From Pyrocephalus nanus (Eukaryota > Chordata > Aves > Passeriformes > Tyrannidae), in NCBI GenBank assembly GCA_038380795.1, contig CM076260.1, positions 8,200,033-8,264,032 on the forward strand: DNA of 64,000 bases. Reading direction: 5' to 3'. Below the pieces are notes generated by a model, which did no database searches, was not told where the DNA came from, and saw nothing but the letters and a program-made list of their open reading frames with translations. A program made the position numbers and the translations under genes. This document shows positions 12,831-26,092 of this stretch, one piece after another. Within the stretch, counting starts at the first letter, position 1. Each line of letters opens with the position of its first letter.

Positions 12831-15800
12831 ACTGGGTATTTTAAAGGTAATTGTTGTATGCGTGTCCTTTACAGTAACAGCATTTTTTTCATGTGGTTTT
12901 TGACAAAGGATCTGCCAATGCTTAGCAAGGGCTGCAAAAGTCGTTTCCTGCTGCCTGAAGCAGCCTGTGCTTCTGGTGAGGTGAGAGCAGAGTTCAGAGT
13001 CATCTGTTACGTGAATGAGAAGATGCACACTCTTCGGGAGGAAAGCAGATGAAGAGGGTTTTCTTTCCACTCCAGTAACTCACAGCAGGTAGTATAGATT
13101 TATTTCCCCTTCTCATGTTACTTTCATTTTGCTGGACTGTATCAAAGCATTGCATATACTACCAATAGGGGTGTACTATCTAACTTTAGGAGTAAGAAAA
13201 AGACCAACAGTGGTTACTTCAGTCAGACCAATATTTTCCTTTGCCATATTTTCCCAGTTAGAATATATTTTTCAATATTTTCCCAGTTAGAGCAAACTGT
13301 AGAGACACTTCATTACTGGATAGCAAGCAATTTAAAAGTAGCCTCTTGTGAATGTAATGCCGGTTGGTAGCTCTCAAGAAAACCTATAAGTCCTTCTGGT
13401 TGAACATGTAAAACATGCCAGGGCTCTAACGCTTGTCCACTACTTCCATTCTTTAAATTGCAACCCTGTTCCTTGTTCTGCATACAAGATCAAATGTTCC
13501 TGGCCACATCTGCAAAATTATTTAACTGCTCACTTTTAAGCACTCCTTAAAACTAAAACTGGTCAAAAGATGAGATTTCTACTTTCTGCTTCCCCTTCCA
13601 GTCTCCATTTCTCTATTTCTTCTGTTGCTTCTTCTGTTGCTCTCTGCCTCCCATCACACTCCAATGTCTCTTTCTCTCTTATATCCTCTAGAGAGAGGAT
13701 TGGAGGGAGCCAAGGAAACAGATTGGAGTCCAGTGGTAGAAAATTATTTGGAAGTTAGGAAAGGAGATAGAACAGGGAAGAAACTGGAAATCAGAGGAAA
13801 AAGATACACAGGAAATTTCTGGTAAATATTTGCTGAATAAGTTAGACAAAAATTTCGCAGGTAATGGACTATTGACAAATTCATCAACTCTTCATTGGTT
13901 TTTATTCGCTATTTTTGTGCTATGGTGACAAATATTTTCCTTCTCCTTGGCTGGATGCCTCATGGTTTTTTAAGAAAGGATATAAAAAAGAATAATCTTC
14001 AAACATCATCCTGTGCACAAGTTGCCTCCTGCTTTAGCAGTTGGATCAGTGGGAAAATCTATCCAAAGCTGCCTCTATTCCAGGAAGTGTATGTAGGGCT
14101 GTTCTGTCACTGGATGGCCAGCTGGCTTGCTTCAGCAGCATTTGTGTCATTACATCCTCTTAGCCTCCAAAACAGGGTGGTGACATCCACCTTATCTATT
14201 GGAACCCATTCCCGAACTCAGCGCACTGCCAGTTCGCATCTGTGAATTTGTTAGAGTTTGGCTAGTTGTCCACAAGCCATGATATCCCAGGGACTATTCT
14301 AGCAATTTAACAGTCTGCATTAGAAATTCCAGGAACAATCCATGCCACTGATCAATTTACTAGTGTAGATTTAGTTCAATACTATTTTTCCTCTGGAGCA
14401 AACAGGGAATTCTTTGCTATCAAAGGCCTGGAATTTAAAGCCCTACAGATGTCACATCACGCCATAATTCTATGTTAATTAGTTTTTTGAAAAGTGAATA
14501 CTTTATGACTCTTGATCTAGAACTTGACATTTTCCAATTGTCATAAGTAATCATGAAACTTGGATATACCTGGAATTCTCACCTGGGCTTTATGGGCTCC
14601 ACTTAGGTTATGTTTAGTTTCTTAAATGACAGTATTCTCTGAAAATTAAAAACCATGGAGAAATTGTTTAACATTTATATGTGCAGAATAAACTACCTAT
14701 AACTGGAGCATTTATGCTTATTGACTCCACAGTCAATAGAGGGACCAATAACTTTGAGCAGTGAGCTGCTTAGGAGAGGTCTACATGTGTGGGTGTGTAC
14801 TGGACATGATAAGGCTGAGTTAGCCCACTGCCCTGCTCCAGTGTTTTAGATTGACTAGAGCTAACATGTCCAAACTGCTTCCCAAATCTCATTGAGTGGA
14901 TCAAAGTCTACTGCAGATGTTCCCAAAAGGCATTTACATTCTGTCTGGAGCAGGTCACATCTTGAATAAAATATTCTCTCACCACCAGTTGACTAGATTT
15001 TCCTGTGCCCCTGATAGCAACAAGTGCAAAGAAAAGTGCCAATTTGTAGACCTTATTGGTGGTCATGTTTGGAAAAAACCCACTAAGATTTACAACTTGG
15101 TCAATAATGAGCCTAGAAAATAGAAGGGAAAGAAAACTACCATCAGGGGACATGGTTGATTCTGCTCCATCATCTACTAAGATGGATATCTGTGAGCTAT
15201 CTGTTTCCTACATCAATCTTATTTTGGAACAGTAGAGCTCAAAATTCAAAATAACAGGCAACTATGGAATTTCTGTGCTGGGATGGATGAGGTTTAAAAT
15301 ATATTTTTCGGTTCCATTTTAGTCAGTCTTCCGGTTAATTGCAGGGTGGATATCCTAATTTCTTAAAGTTCAGGTTCCTAAATTGTTTTACCTTGAAGAT
15401 TTAGCTGATAGCTGTGACACCTTTCCATATGCAGATACAATTTCATTATAAATCATCTACCTATGGCTGGGTCAGCATTACAGTGGCCTCAGCTCTCATT
15501 ACTGTATGACAGCAGATGTGAGATGCTGACACTGGAAAGATAGAAATATTTTAACCAAAAATATTTTTTTCTCCCTTTGCTGCCCTCCTTTCTCATTGCC
15601 AGCTCTGTTTTTCTGTGCTTAAATTTCCCTTCTGCACATTTTAAATCTTTCCTGTATTACCTTCTTTTCCATTTGGCATAGATATACTCTGCTTATTTCT
15701 TTCACATTGTTTATATTCCTCTGGAGAAATTACAATACTGTGATTAATTAAAATAATTGCATTTTAAGGACATGAGAAACAAACCATATGATCATTCTCA

Positions 15801-17384
15801 TTCTTGCCATACGTATTGGATCAGCTTGCGGTCACATGTTAGCAACCAGCCTCCTGTAAAAATTCTGCACACAAATATATACAGTGACCTTTTAGACACT
15901 ATTTCCTATGTGTCTGCATTTTTTTTAGCCAATATATGTAAGCCTACACAGATAATTTGGTATGGATGACCTGCTTGTTGGCTTGTTTCTTCAACTCCAC
16001 TTACAACGCACAGTTCTCTGCAACAAAATTATATTTATATTAGCTTTAGCCTCTTTTTGTTAAGGACTCCTGTCCAGCCATATGTCAGGCTATTGAGACT
16101 GCAGCAAGCTGGTGAGTGAGGATTCAGATTCAGATGTTTATGGATGCCAAATCATTTAAAAATACTAACAGATGCATAGCTTAATTTATCTGAGGGCTGT
16201 GGAAAAAGAATGAAGGAGAGAAATTACTTGTTTCTAGGACTCTCAAATGAAGGTTGGTACAAACTCTTTGAAAGCTGTGGGACTGAAATACCAGTGGTGT
16301 GCCCATACAAAAAGGGCAGAAACTGGAGGGAAAAGCTTAATCCTTTTTCTTTTTGTTCCTCTTCTGTTTTCTGTTACTTCTTCCATTACCTTTATACCTT
16401 TCACTCCTTTGTACTCTCCTCATTCTGAAACACCCCAGTAAGCATCCGGCTGAGGTACTTCCAATGAAAATGTCAGCACACCATACTCTGTTCCCACTTA
16501 GGCTTTTACTTTTACAAGGGAACTCATACAAGCGAAGAAGAATGTCTGATGCCTCAAAGTCTTGGAAGTTCACCTTTACCTAGAGAAAACAAAGAAGAGA
16601 GTACTTAGTGACTCTCTTTTGGGATGACAAGCAGTATCCAGCTGTCACTGGGCTGTGATGTTTCTGGAAGCAAGCTGGGTGCCAGAACAAAACCTGAGAC
16701 CTGAGCTTCTAACTCATAGACTTGACTTGTGCACAGTAATTAGTATTGATGGGGTACTTAAACTACCCATGCATCAGTCAATACAGGAACGTAAAAAGAC
16801 AAAGGCTTGTTCAAATTTATTGGTGACAACAGTTGATACTAATAGCAGAGAAAGCAGAAGGAGAAAGACTCTTGTAGAATGGATCCTAACTGATGAAAAA
16901 GAACTAGATGGGGAAAGGAAAGTAGAAGGCAATGTGACTGACCAAAACATTAAACACTAAATTCTTGATTCACAGGAGTACAAGGTGGGAGGGTGATAAA
17001 ATAAGATTTCCAGGAAAGAAGTCTTCAATTGACTGTTCAGAATAGCCTGCTGGAAAGTAAACATAATAAAAAAAGTCATCTGGAAGTATTTTAATGAAAT
17101 AATTATCTTGTCAAAAACAGCATCACTGAAGGGTAGGGATAGTGACTTAGCAAAATTATGTCTTTCAAAACATGAACATTTAGCAGGCATCAAACAGAAG
17201 CAAAAAAATCCCTCAATTATTAAGAGCAAATGCAATAGCAATGTAGGCAGGGACAAAATCAGAAAGTTTACTACACATGCAGGGAAAAATAATCAACCAA
17301 GAAAATAACCAGGAAAAAATATTTATTTATTGTAAATAAAATGATCATGTAAATAATTCAGTGGGGAAAGTTTAACTTGCTGCA
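12831..17384. other. Unique sequence, no gene recognised; one short direct repeat
   Basis: No mobile-element signature could be defended. A 17-mer (atattttcccagttaga) occurs at 13246-13262 and again at 13275-13291, a local duplication with a 29 bp period. Frames of 116 codons (13895-14245) and 101 codons (16655-16957) are open on the plus strand. The latter is lysine- and glutamate-rich and is discussed as a finding. Confidence 0.5.
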
Positions 17385-17735
17385 GTAAAGCAACTATTAC
17401 TCTGCGCTCTGTAAATGGGAATATTGTGTCCAAGCTGTAATCTTCTCCTTGGGGCTGATAAGCTTTTGACAGGACACCACTCTTCAGGCAAGATGTGGAT
17501 CTATTAAAGAATATCCAGAAGAAAGAAATGAAAATTTTAAAATAAACCTGCAAGCTTGGAAAAATGGGTTTGCCTTATCTTGAAAAGACTGATAGAGCTA
17601 AAGAGATGATCTGAAAACAACCTTTCAACACTTAAAAAGTAGCTGCAAAGATGAAATTAAATAAACAGTTCTGTGTGTCCACAGTAGGTAGAATGAGAAG
17701 TAATGACTGAATTGCAGCAAGAGTCCTTAGGAGGA
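17385..17735 (+). mobile_element. Old CR1 LINE fragment (ORF2 C-terminal region)
   Basis: Plus-strand blocks in CR1 order: actctgcgctctg..gggaatattgtgtccaagctg, then gaatatccagaagaaagaaatg, then ggaaaaatgggtttgccttat, then gtaggtagaatgagaagtaatgactgaattgcagcaagag. The last block is characteristic of the CR1/L3-like 3' region shared by reptiles and birds. The copy is heavily diverged and both ends fade into unalignable sequence. Confidence 0.65.
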
Positions 17736-19370
17736 CATGTCTTATCTGCAAAGATAAGCTGAACGTGAGAGGACATTATCCATGTAGATGCTAGACTCTC
17801 CACACAACTGGAGGATTTAGTATGATGTATTCCTGTTTTCAGATTCATGGTTACATTTTATTTCTTGAAAACTGAAGAACTGAGAAGTTAAGAAGCAGAA
17901 AATTGCAGGCACTTAGGCAGAGCTCGTCTCCTGTGTGACTTTCATATCCATGGAAATTCATTCACAGAAATGTTGGAATAAATTGGAAGCAGATGATTTT
18001 TGTACTAACTGTTGTAAAAGATGCCAAAAATAAGAATCTTTATTGATATATAAAGGTATTGTTTAGTGCTCTAGCATTTGAGTACATTGTTAAGTCAATA
18101 CTACAATGACTATGCTTTTTCTTTTAGAATTAGACTGTTCAACTGGACAGTTTATCTGTCTCAATGACTATAACTAGAGTGCTAAATAAAACACAACACA
18201 AACTGTGATTCACAGACCTATTGGCTTGGTCTGGTTCATGTTCACACTGAGAAAAATCTCATCAGAAAAGGGGGTTGGGCCATGCCCTATCTGTCTGTTT
18301 GGAATCATTCCTGGTATGTGCTGTTCCCCAGACTATACCCAGAAATTGTCTGTGAGAGTGTTTAGTTGGCATGGGCCAACGCCATGACATGATGCGAGAT
18401 ACTTGTCAAGCATCATGGAAGGAGAGATAGAGAACAATGCTTGGACTGAAATTCTGAATGTTCTTCGATTACTTGTATAGAAGTAGCCAAAAGGACTGCT
18501 TGAGAAAGTAGTTTTAAGTGGTATATCCATCAGGAGTTAGGGCTCATGTGCTTCATTCAAATAACAAAGTTTGAAGCAGTGACTGCTACTTCAAATATAC
18601 TCTCCCAAAAAATGTTTGTGAACAATTTGGCATGTAGCACAGAGCAGGGCTAATCCCCACAGGCAGTACTCTGTCTTTTTTTGGGTAAACTGAGATTTTA
18701 CAGATTATTATAATGCTTTTTCTTATAGACAGAGGAATCAAAAGGTTGTATGAGAGACTCAGATGTAATTTTGAAATACAGCATATTTATAATGTTGCTC
18801 CTTTTAAAAGAACTGGTGAGGGAGGGAAGAGAACTATGTTTACTAAGTTGCAAAAAAGGAGAACATAATTTTAAAGCCAATTTGATGGTTTTCATTGCTT
18901 GACTCATGATTTTAGAGAGCTTATGGCTGGAAACGTTTCAAGATTTATGAAACCTTTCCAGCTAAATATTATTATATCTTTAATATATAAAGCCTAATCC
19001 TTACCCAACAAACACACTTCCTGCTGAATCTAACAGAAGTTCCTGGCTGCGATCCCCTTGAGAATTTGGCTCTGGCTTCTGATAAAAAATATGGACCTTG
19101 TCATGATTCAGGAATTTTAAAAAGCCACTACTTAGAAGGAAGCCTGACTGAGACTGAGCGACCCTACTTTTCTGTGGTGTCACTCATCTCATGTAAAACA
19201 CCTCATCTGTATATTTTGCTCTTACTGTGACATCCAGGGAAGTTAGGTAGAACGAGTACCAAGGGCTGTATGAAATCCAAACTGACTGAGGTCCAGAGGA
19301 GTACAGATTGGAGAATTGTGCCAATATACAGTGGCACTGGGCCCTATTGCAGGGGCTGAATTATACAAAA
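17736..19370. other. Unique sequence, no gene recognised
   Basis: Short frames only (69 codons or fewer). The first 100 bases may be an unalignable tail of the preceding CR1. Nothing else seen. Confidence 0.5.
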
Positions 19371-19498
19371 GCACACACACACACATATATATACATACAT
19401 ACACACAAATATATATATATATATATGTATATGCCCTCAATCTTACTATACATGTGTAGTCTTATATATATATATATATATATATCTTATATATATAA
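19371..19498. repeat. Compound (CA)n / (CATA)n / (TA)n microsatellite
   Basis: A (CA)n run at 19371-19385 passes into (TA)n, (CATA)n, (CA)n and (TA)n up to about 19432. After 28 bp of non-repetitive spacer a second (TA)n block follows at 19461-19498. The TA blocks are self-complementary and could form cruciforms or hairpins. Confidence 0.9.
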
Positions 19499-22400
19499 AC
19501 TATCTTAACATTCACCTGAATAGGTCTTCTGGCCAAAATGAAAATAGCAAAATGACTTGTCTTTATTGTTACCTTTTCTATTAGACAGAGTACAGCTAAG
19601 GACAGGACTGTCTTATTAAACACCCCTTAAACAGTGCAGAGCAGACTGCACCCAAATTGCCACTGGCATTGGGATGCTGCCATGATGGTAATGATGCTGA
19701 TTTTCATGCTTATTAGTATCAGTAGACTTACTAGTGGTCATATGAATTAATATTTTCAGTAACCCTGAGATTCCATCTATGCAGATGACTGAGTCAGGAC
19801 TCTTCAAGTAGTACTGAAATGTTAAAATAAATGTAATTTTTGGAAAAATGAAGTCCAGCAGAAATCAAACTGGTGTTCAGCAGGTACAGCAAAGTCACAT
19901 TCTGAATTGAAAGTCCCATTTATAGTGATATAATTTATTGCTCTAGAGATATAATTCATCAAGTGCCTCAAAAGTTTAAAGGTGTCACTTTTGTAACCAG
20001 AGTTCACGTTTGAAAACAAGTCAGAGTTGGCACTTTTACCACATACCTGCAAACATCATTAAAGTTAATACAACCTCCACTAGTTTTTGTCCCCTACTAG
20101 ACTGTCTCCCTATCTTCTGCTTTACAAAGGTACAGTATATAATCCGGTAGCTTGTTAAGGAGCTTAACAAGGTGAAAAATATCACTCCCCTTGTTTATAA
20201 TGCCTTCACCATCCTGCAAAATAACAACACAGTGCCTGTCCTGATCTCCTGCACTGATTAGATCTATTAGTGCTTAGTTGAGGCAAATTCTGCCAATAAA
20301 ATGCTGTTCTGAATTAATTTTTCTGCCCACAATAATTTTTTTTTAATCAGAGGAGTTTGTGTTTCCACTATGGATCCTTCCTGCCTGTGTTTTCTAGTTA
20401 GCTCAGTATGATATATAATCACCTTCTCCAATTGGATTATGACCTGCCTTGTTCATGATAATTTACTTAATTTATTCATCCTCCTTGCTCATTCTAATGA
20501 TTTTTCACATGCTTCCCCTTCCGCTCTGACAAACGACACAATGATAAAACAGCGTGGTGAGCCCTATTTAAGCACATCACCAGAACCCTGTGTCCTTTTT
20601 GTCTTCAGATGCCTGATACAATTTTGGTGGTTGTGCAGCCCTGACACTAAGTGATTTTTTTGAAGCAAATTCAGGCAAGTCTGACAAACACCATCTTATC
20701 TGACAAGACTGGAGAGGAGACTGCTCGGCATTATTTATATGAATAAATTAAACATGCCTGGGACTGTTCTTGGGTGCAGAGGCCAAAGGGGTGCAAGTGC
20801 TGTTGCACTCAGTTCAACAATTCCCTCTGAAATGGGAGGATTTGTGTCTGGACTGCACATCAGGAGTGGTTTCTCCTGTTTCTGTCAGGCTCTGTTTGGG
20901 AGGCTGTATGCTGGCCTCAGCCAAAACCACCACCACTGACCGACCTGGCGATGCTGCTCTCTGGTCAGTTGAATTTCGATGTCTTGGGGAGACTTCTTGT
21001 CACTTTTAGAGTATCAGGTCAGACAGAGCCCAGGGGTACTGCTCTGAGAGAGCTACTCTAAACATAGCCCACTTCCTTGTGACTCAAAATAATCCAGTAC
21101 AGCAGTTTTTGCTAAAACTCCATAAATATTCACAAATATTTGCCAACCAGGCCTCTGTAACCACAAGTTTTAATTAGGTTGCATCTCCCTTGTTTGGGCA
21201 TCACTGAATGATTCTGTCAGCAGTGCTGAACCATTAAGATGACTTGAAAAAAAAGGAAAGCTTTTGTTTATGCTGAAACACGAACACTACTTTCCTGAGT
21301 ATATTGTGCCTGAACCTTTTTTCATTTGTTTATTTGTGGTAAAATCACCAAAATGTTGAGGCAATATATTATCAGATCAGCAGATGAGAGAGGAGACCTG
21401 ATAAGAACACATTTTTGTGACGTGTATTAGAGAACAGTAATAGCGACACAGGTTTAATGACGGTGCGATAAATAAGATCGAGAGGAAAGTTGAGTACATA
21501 CCGGGTGTTCATGCATAATAGAGTAGGAATGCATTGTCTGCTGTACTTTTTCTATGCCAGTAAATTGCCTTTGGATAAAAATACCATGCTTAGCTACTCT
21601 AGAGAAATACTGATGGAAAAGTAATGTTAGTGGAAGGATGCTTGCATGCAAACAGTATCAGCTAGGCTTTTCCAAGCCTTTGCTGATCTTTTTGCTCATT
21701 ATTATCAAACGTAGCTGAGAAGCAAGTGGTCGGGAAATAAAGGAAAAAGGAAACCAGATTTTTTCTTCACAATTCCCATTGGCCTATGAGTGGGGCTGCA
21801 GCATTTCAGGGCTGGAACAAGTCTGGAAACACACTGATTTTTTTTCCATAAGTTAAAGCTACTCCCTAATGAGGGAAAACTGGGGGATGGATGCAGCATT
21901 TATCCTTGCTGGGCTGAATCTATTTCTTTAGCATAAAGATGCAGGCTGGAAGAGTGAATCTGGTTCCATGTTTGTTAGAAAACCAAATGCAACCTTGCCA
22001 CTGTTCAGTGTTGGTAGATGTTAATGTGAAACACAGGGAACAGAAGATTAGGATTTGTGGACAGTGTGCTTAATACACACATTGCTGTGGACTTAAGGGT
22101 TGTTGTGAAGTAATTTGCTTTCCAATCAGCATCTATTTAAAAGGCTGAGAAAGTTTCATTTGGATAAGAACGTCTGTTGTTCTCCTCTATGAGCCTCCAA
22201 AATGTGCTGCAGGAAGGAGTTTCCTGGGAGTAGAATATACAAGAACCTGAAAATTTAAATGGAAGTAGAATACACTGCATAATGTCCATCCACATTTCGT
22301 ACATTATATGGGACCTCATTTCCTCATACAGTCTGGCCGTTTTTAATGGGGAATGTAAATCACAGAAAACTGGTCCATGAACGAATGTAAAAGGTGACAT

Positions 22401-24798
22401 AGGGTTTGTAACCATGACATGGGGAACAGTCCAAATGGTGTCCCAGTAAGGAGTGCTGGTACAAGAGTTGTCAGATAAAGAAAGGGGTTCATTTGTTCAG
22501 TTGCCCCACATTCCTAGGCTTTGATTTAATGTACACATACTTTCATAGGACTTTCATAGGTGTTTTTTTTCTTCTTTCATTGCTTTATCATTACAACATT
22601 GATTTGTGTAACTTCTCAATCGCATTTCTATGAAAAGAAAAGCATTTCTAGGAGTGGGTAAATTCTTCTGGGATGCAGTACCCTCTATTGATTGTGATGG
22701 AGATTGTGAAGTAAAGAATGACTGTTCATCTGTTTAGGATGCTGGAGAGCTGGGAGAAAATGCATCCTGCCTGACCATGGTTTGCTTGAGAAGCCAAAAA
22801 TATCAACATAGAATAGAAATAGCACTTTCTTATCCCCATGGGTAACTATGAGAGATAAGTACACTGAAGTCTTTAAATCACTCAGGTAAAGCATAAAGGT
22901 ACACAAGTCTTCCATGTCTGAATGTTTGTCTACAGGAGGGGGTAAGACCAGCAAGGGAAAGTGGTGGTCTCAGCAAATGGCAGGGACTCAGTGGATGCTG
23001 AATTTTTTTGTTGTTGCTGGACAATGCTTCTGCAAGTTATCACTTTTATTTCTGATGTCCCCCAGAGCCTTTCTTGTACAAGGTGGCTTACCTTTCCCTC
23101 CCTCTCTGACTACCTCTGGTGCTTGCTCCACAGCATCTGAATATTATCTGTATGCACTTAATGACCAGATGTTCTGTGTCACGTTGCTCTTCCAAAACTA
23201 GGCTGGAGAGTGGAAAAAAAAAAAGAAAAAAAAAAAAAAGGACTCAAACTAAATCATCCAGGGATTACACTAACAGAAAATGATGCTCTTGGTATGGAAA
23301 CTATTAAAGAAAACCTGATTTTGTCTTTATATACTAGGGTTCATTAACTTTCTCTCTGGTACAGCTAATGACCTGAACAGAAGCTGTGGTTCATTAGTGA
23401 TCTTTCTCTCTCTGCCTGGCAGTGGAACAGAAAAGAGAAAGAGTTGGAAGGAGACATAGAAACTTTAAGTGAGACAGAACAGCATCACATGTTTCCAAGT
23501 TAGAAAAGCAAATCTTTTTTTTGTCTTCCTGTCCTTGTAATAGGAATGATATGATGCTTACAGATAAAACCAATCTCTATGCCAGAGTTGGTTTAGTCAC
23601 CAAATGTGGAGTTAATTTACCCTGTCTTTACTAATTTCTTGTTCTGGAGCTGCCAGGATCTATTTTCATCTCTGGAGCTTGTACCAACCTAAGCTCTATC
23701 TGCCTTACGTGTGAGAGCTCCAAGGGGTCAATGGCACCAGGGAGCAGCTGCAGGGAGGTTCAGGGATACTCTGTCCTGATCTGTCTTGCTGGCATCCAGC
23801 TCCTGCAGGACACGCCTTGCTGCTTTGCATTGGTGCGGGATAAAGAAAGGGTGAGCAGTGCTGTCGCCTGTGTATCCAGCTCAGGGGTGATGCTGATGCA
23901 AACCAAAGCAAGCTCAGGGAGCCATTAAATGTGTTTCTGTTTCCCTGTATGGAAAAATTTCCACTTTTTCTGTGTTACTTGTGAAAGCCTCCATTGTAGA
24001 GCTGTGATTGTCAAGGAAATCTGTTCCTCTTCAGCCTGCTGTTCTTACAGTACAAGAAAAGGTCTTTAAATTCTATTGAATTGTTATTCCACTTGAAGGG
24101 GGGAGAGAGGAGAGGGATGAAGAAAAGAAAGAAACACTGCACCAACATTACAATGTTACATAACTTACAAAATAATACACCAAAATATTCAACCACTCAT
24201 ATTTTCAAGGCTGATTTTTTTTTCTAAACATCTCTGTTATTTTTTAATGTCACAATAAAATTGATTACCTCTCATCACCTCTAGCATTTAAACTCAACTT
24301 TCCAAGGAAAAGATGTGCAGTTTACTGTGAGTTTAAAATGAAAATTATGAAATGTAGCATGTGAATTCCAGGCAAGTAGCCAGTGAATTACCTGTCACTG
24401 AAGGTAATTTTCTCTCTCTCCCTACCTTTTCTTTATGGTGCTACACTAAAATATAGATAATAAATGTTTTTAAGGGAATTGTTCTTACTTGTAATCAAAT
24501 GAATAGAAGCAGTATGTGAAATACCTAATATTCACAGATAGTTATTGAAATGTCAGACCTGTAAATACAAACTGTGTTTTGATTTGGGTAGTTAATGCTT
24601 TCAGAAGGCTTGAGGGGAACAAAATGATAATGAATAAGTGGACAAAGAGCCAGTGACAGACATTTTTTGACTTGAAAAGGGATCCTGAGTCATACAAAAT
24701 GCTATCACATACCCATCAAAATTAGGGATAGAAAAGGCATCTCAGACAAAGCAATCTGTTCCTTTTTTAGCACAGAACTGTTCTCTGAATGATATTAC
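19499..24798. other. Unique stretch with conserved-element-like segments; no gene recognised
   Basis: No mobile element recognised over about 5.3 kb. The segments at 20430-20600 and 21060-21230 hold homeobox-type AT cores (taattag, ttaattta) within mixed-complexity sequence. 21421-21490 carries several CpGs. A direct repeat actttcatagg occurs at 22539-22549 and 22550-22560. An A-rich run lies at 23214-23239. The longest frame is 95 codons (22914-23201) without recognisable motifs. Confidence 0.45.
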
Positions 24799-24960
24799 TT
24801 TGTCCAATCTAGTTTTAAGTATTGGAAGCAGTAGATCATTCCCATGGGAGGCTGTGACACATGCTAGTAGTTCTCACTACTGAATTTTCTCTGATATTCA
24901 TCCTAATTTTCCCTTTGTTTAATTTCTTGCTGTTGTTCCTACTTCTATCTATATTTTCAA
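24799..24960 (-). mobile_element. Old CR1 LINE fragment
   Basis: The plus-strand text tgtccaatctagttttaagtattggaagcag..tcatcctaattttccctttgtttaatttcttgctgttgttcctacttctatc follows the complement of an old CR1 3' region (the 'cctaatatttaacctaaattt..ttaagaccattgcttcttgttctatc' type). Strongly diverged. Confidence 0.6.
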
Positions 24961-25732
24961 GCCTTTATTTATTTAGTTTTATTATTTTTAATCCCCCTCC
25001 TCTTCTCCCCTTCCCCAAACGTGCCAAATAAAGGCTTTGACATTATTTATCTTACAAGCCCTTTGGGATTCACAGTGCCTGTGAGGTTGCCCAAAAAGGA
25101 AGCATTATGGTGCCTAAGGGTGAGGTGATTTCCTCCAGCTGCCTAGATAATTTAGGTCCCTGGCACCCATCTGCACCTAAAGTGCCTTTGAAAGGCTGTG
25201 CTGAAGTGTTAGGGGAATGCATTACCCCTTATAGCTAACCAAAAGTATAAACTATCCCCCAAGTGGTGCCTGAGTTTATCTACTCCATCTTGACCCTGTT
25301 CAAACCACAGATGACAATGTTGTCATCTGCTGCTTATAATTCAGAGGTTATGCACCCCAAATGGAAAATAGGATCAAAAATTGTGCCACAAGTCCCTGAT
25401 GCACTTGAAATTATTTTTTGGGTTTGGATTATATTTCCTATTTAGAGAATCAATCCCTGTGATGTGCTGTTCCTCTCTTGGGTCACAGATTGCAGGAATG
25501 TCTCAAACACCTGAAAAAAAATGATGTTCCATGCACTGGACTTTTTAAAGGCAATGTTGTTACTCTGAAGAGCTGGAATAGGACCTTCCTGGAAATCAAA
25601 GACACGAGATTCTTTTTGTGGCTGTACACCTGCACCTGACCTTTCTGTAAGGGTCTCATTGTGGTGGATCAGAGAGCTGCAGGAAAATGTTTCCATGATA
25701 AAATTTACAACTGGTCTTTAGGACTGCAGCAT
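24961..25732. other. Unique sequence, possible very old interspersed repeat
   Basis: The segment 25080-25215 (gaggttgcccaaaaag..cacctaaagtgcctttgaaagg) recalls old amniote repeats of the MIR or reptile type, but I cannot assign it. No gene recognised. Confidence 0.35.
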
Positions 25733-25970
25733 GACTTAGGTTGGAAGGGATCACTGTAAATTCTGTGGTCTCACCTACATGCTCAAATCAGGGCCAGCGA
25801 AGATCAGGTGGCTCAGGGCTGTGTCCTGCTGAGTTTCTACTATCTACAAAGATGAGGCTTTTGCAGGTTCTCTGGGACACTTGTTCCAGTGTTTGACTCT
25901 CTCACAGGGAAAGAACTAATGGATAATAAGAATTTCCTTTGCTGTAACTTGTGTCTTTTCAGATTTTTCT
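25733..25970 (-). mobile_element. CR1 LINE fragment, 3' region
   Basis: Complement of CR1: gcatgacttaggttggaagggatcactg, then catgctcaaatcagggccag, then gtggctcagggctgtgtcctg, then tgttccagtgtttgactctctcacag. It begins at the 3' untranslated end (gttggaaggga) and runs back toward the 'lengthy gctcaagcagggtcacc' block. It lies only about 120 bp from the solo LTR. Confidence 0.85.
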
Positions 25971-26087
25971 AGAACTTCCAAGTAGGTTTTTCTGTTTATC
26001 CATGTCTCATTAAAGTAAAGCCCTTTTATGGTATCAGTTCAGGGGAGTTTTGTGTTCACTATATTGCTTTCTAAAAGAAATTGTTGT

Positions 26088-26092
26088 CTTAG
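26088..26092. repeat. Target-site duplication, left copy
   Basis: cttag directly before the LTR. The identical cttag lies directly after it at 26676-26680. Confidence 0.9.

Noticed and set aside
25080..25215. MIR-like SINE
   Set aside because: Weak resemblance only. I could not identify a tRNA-related head or the conserved core with confidence.
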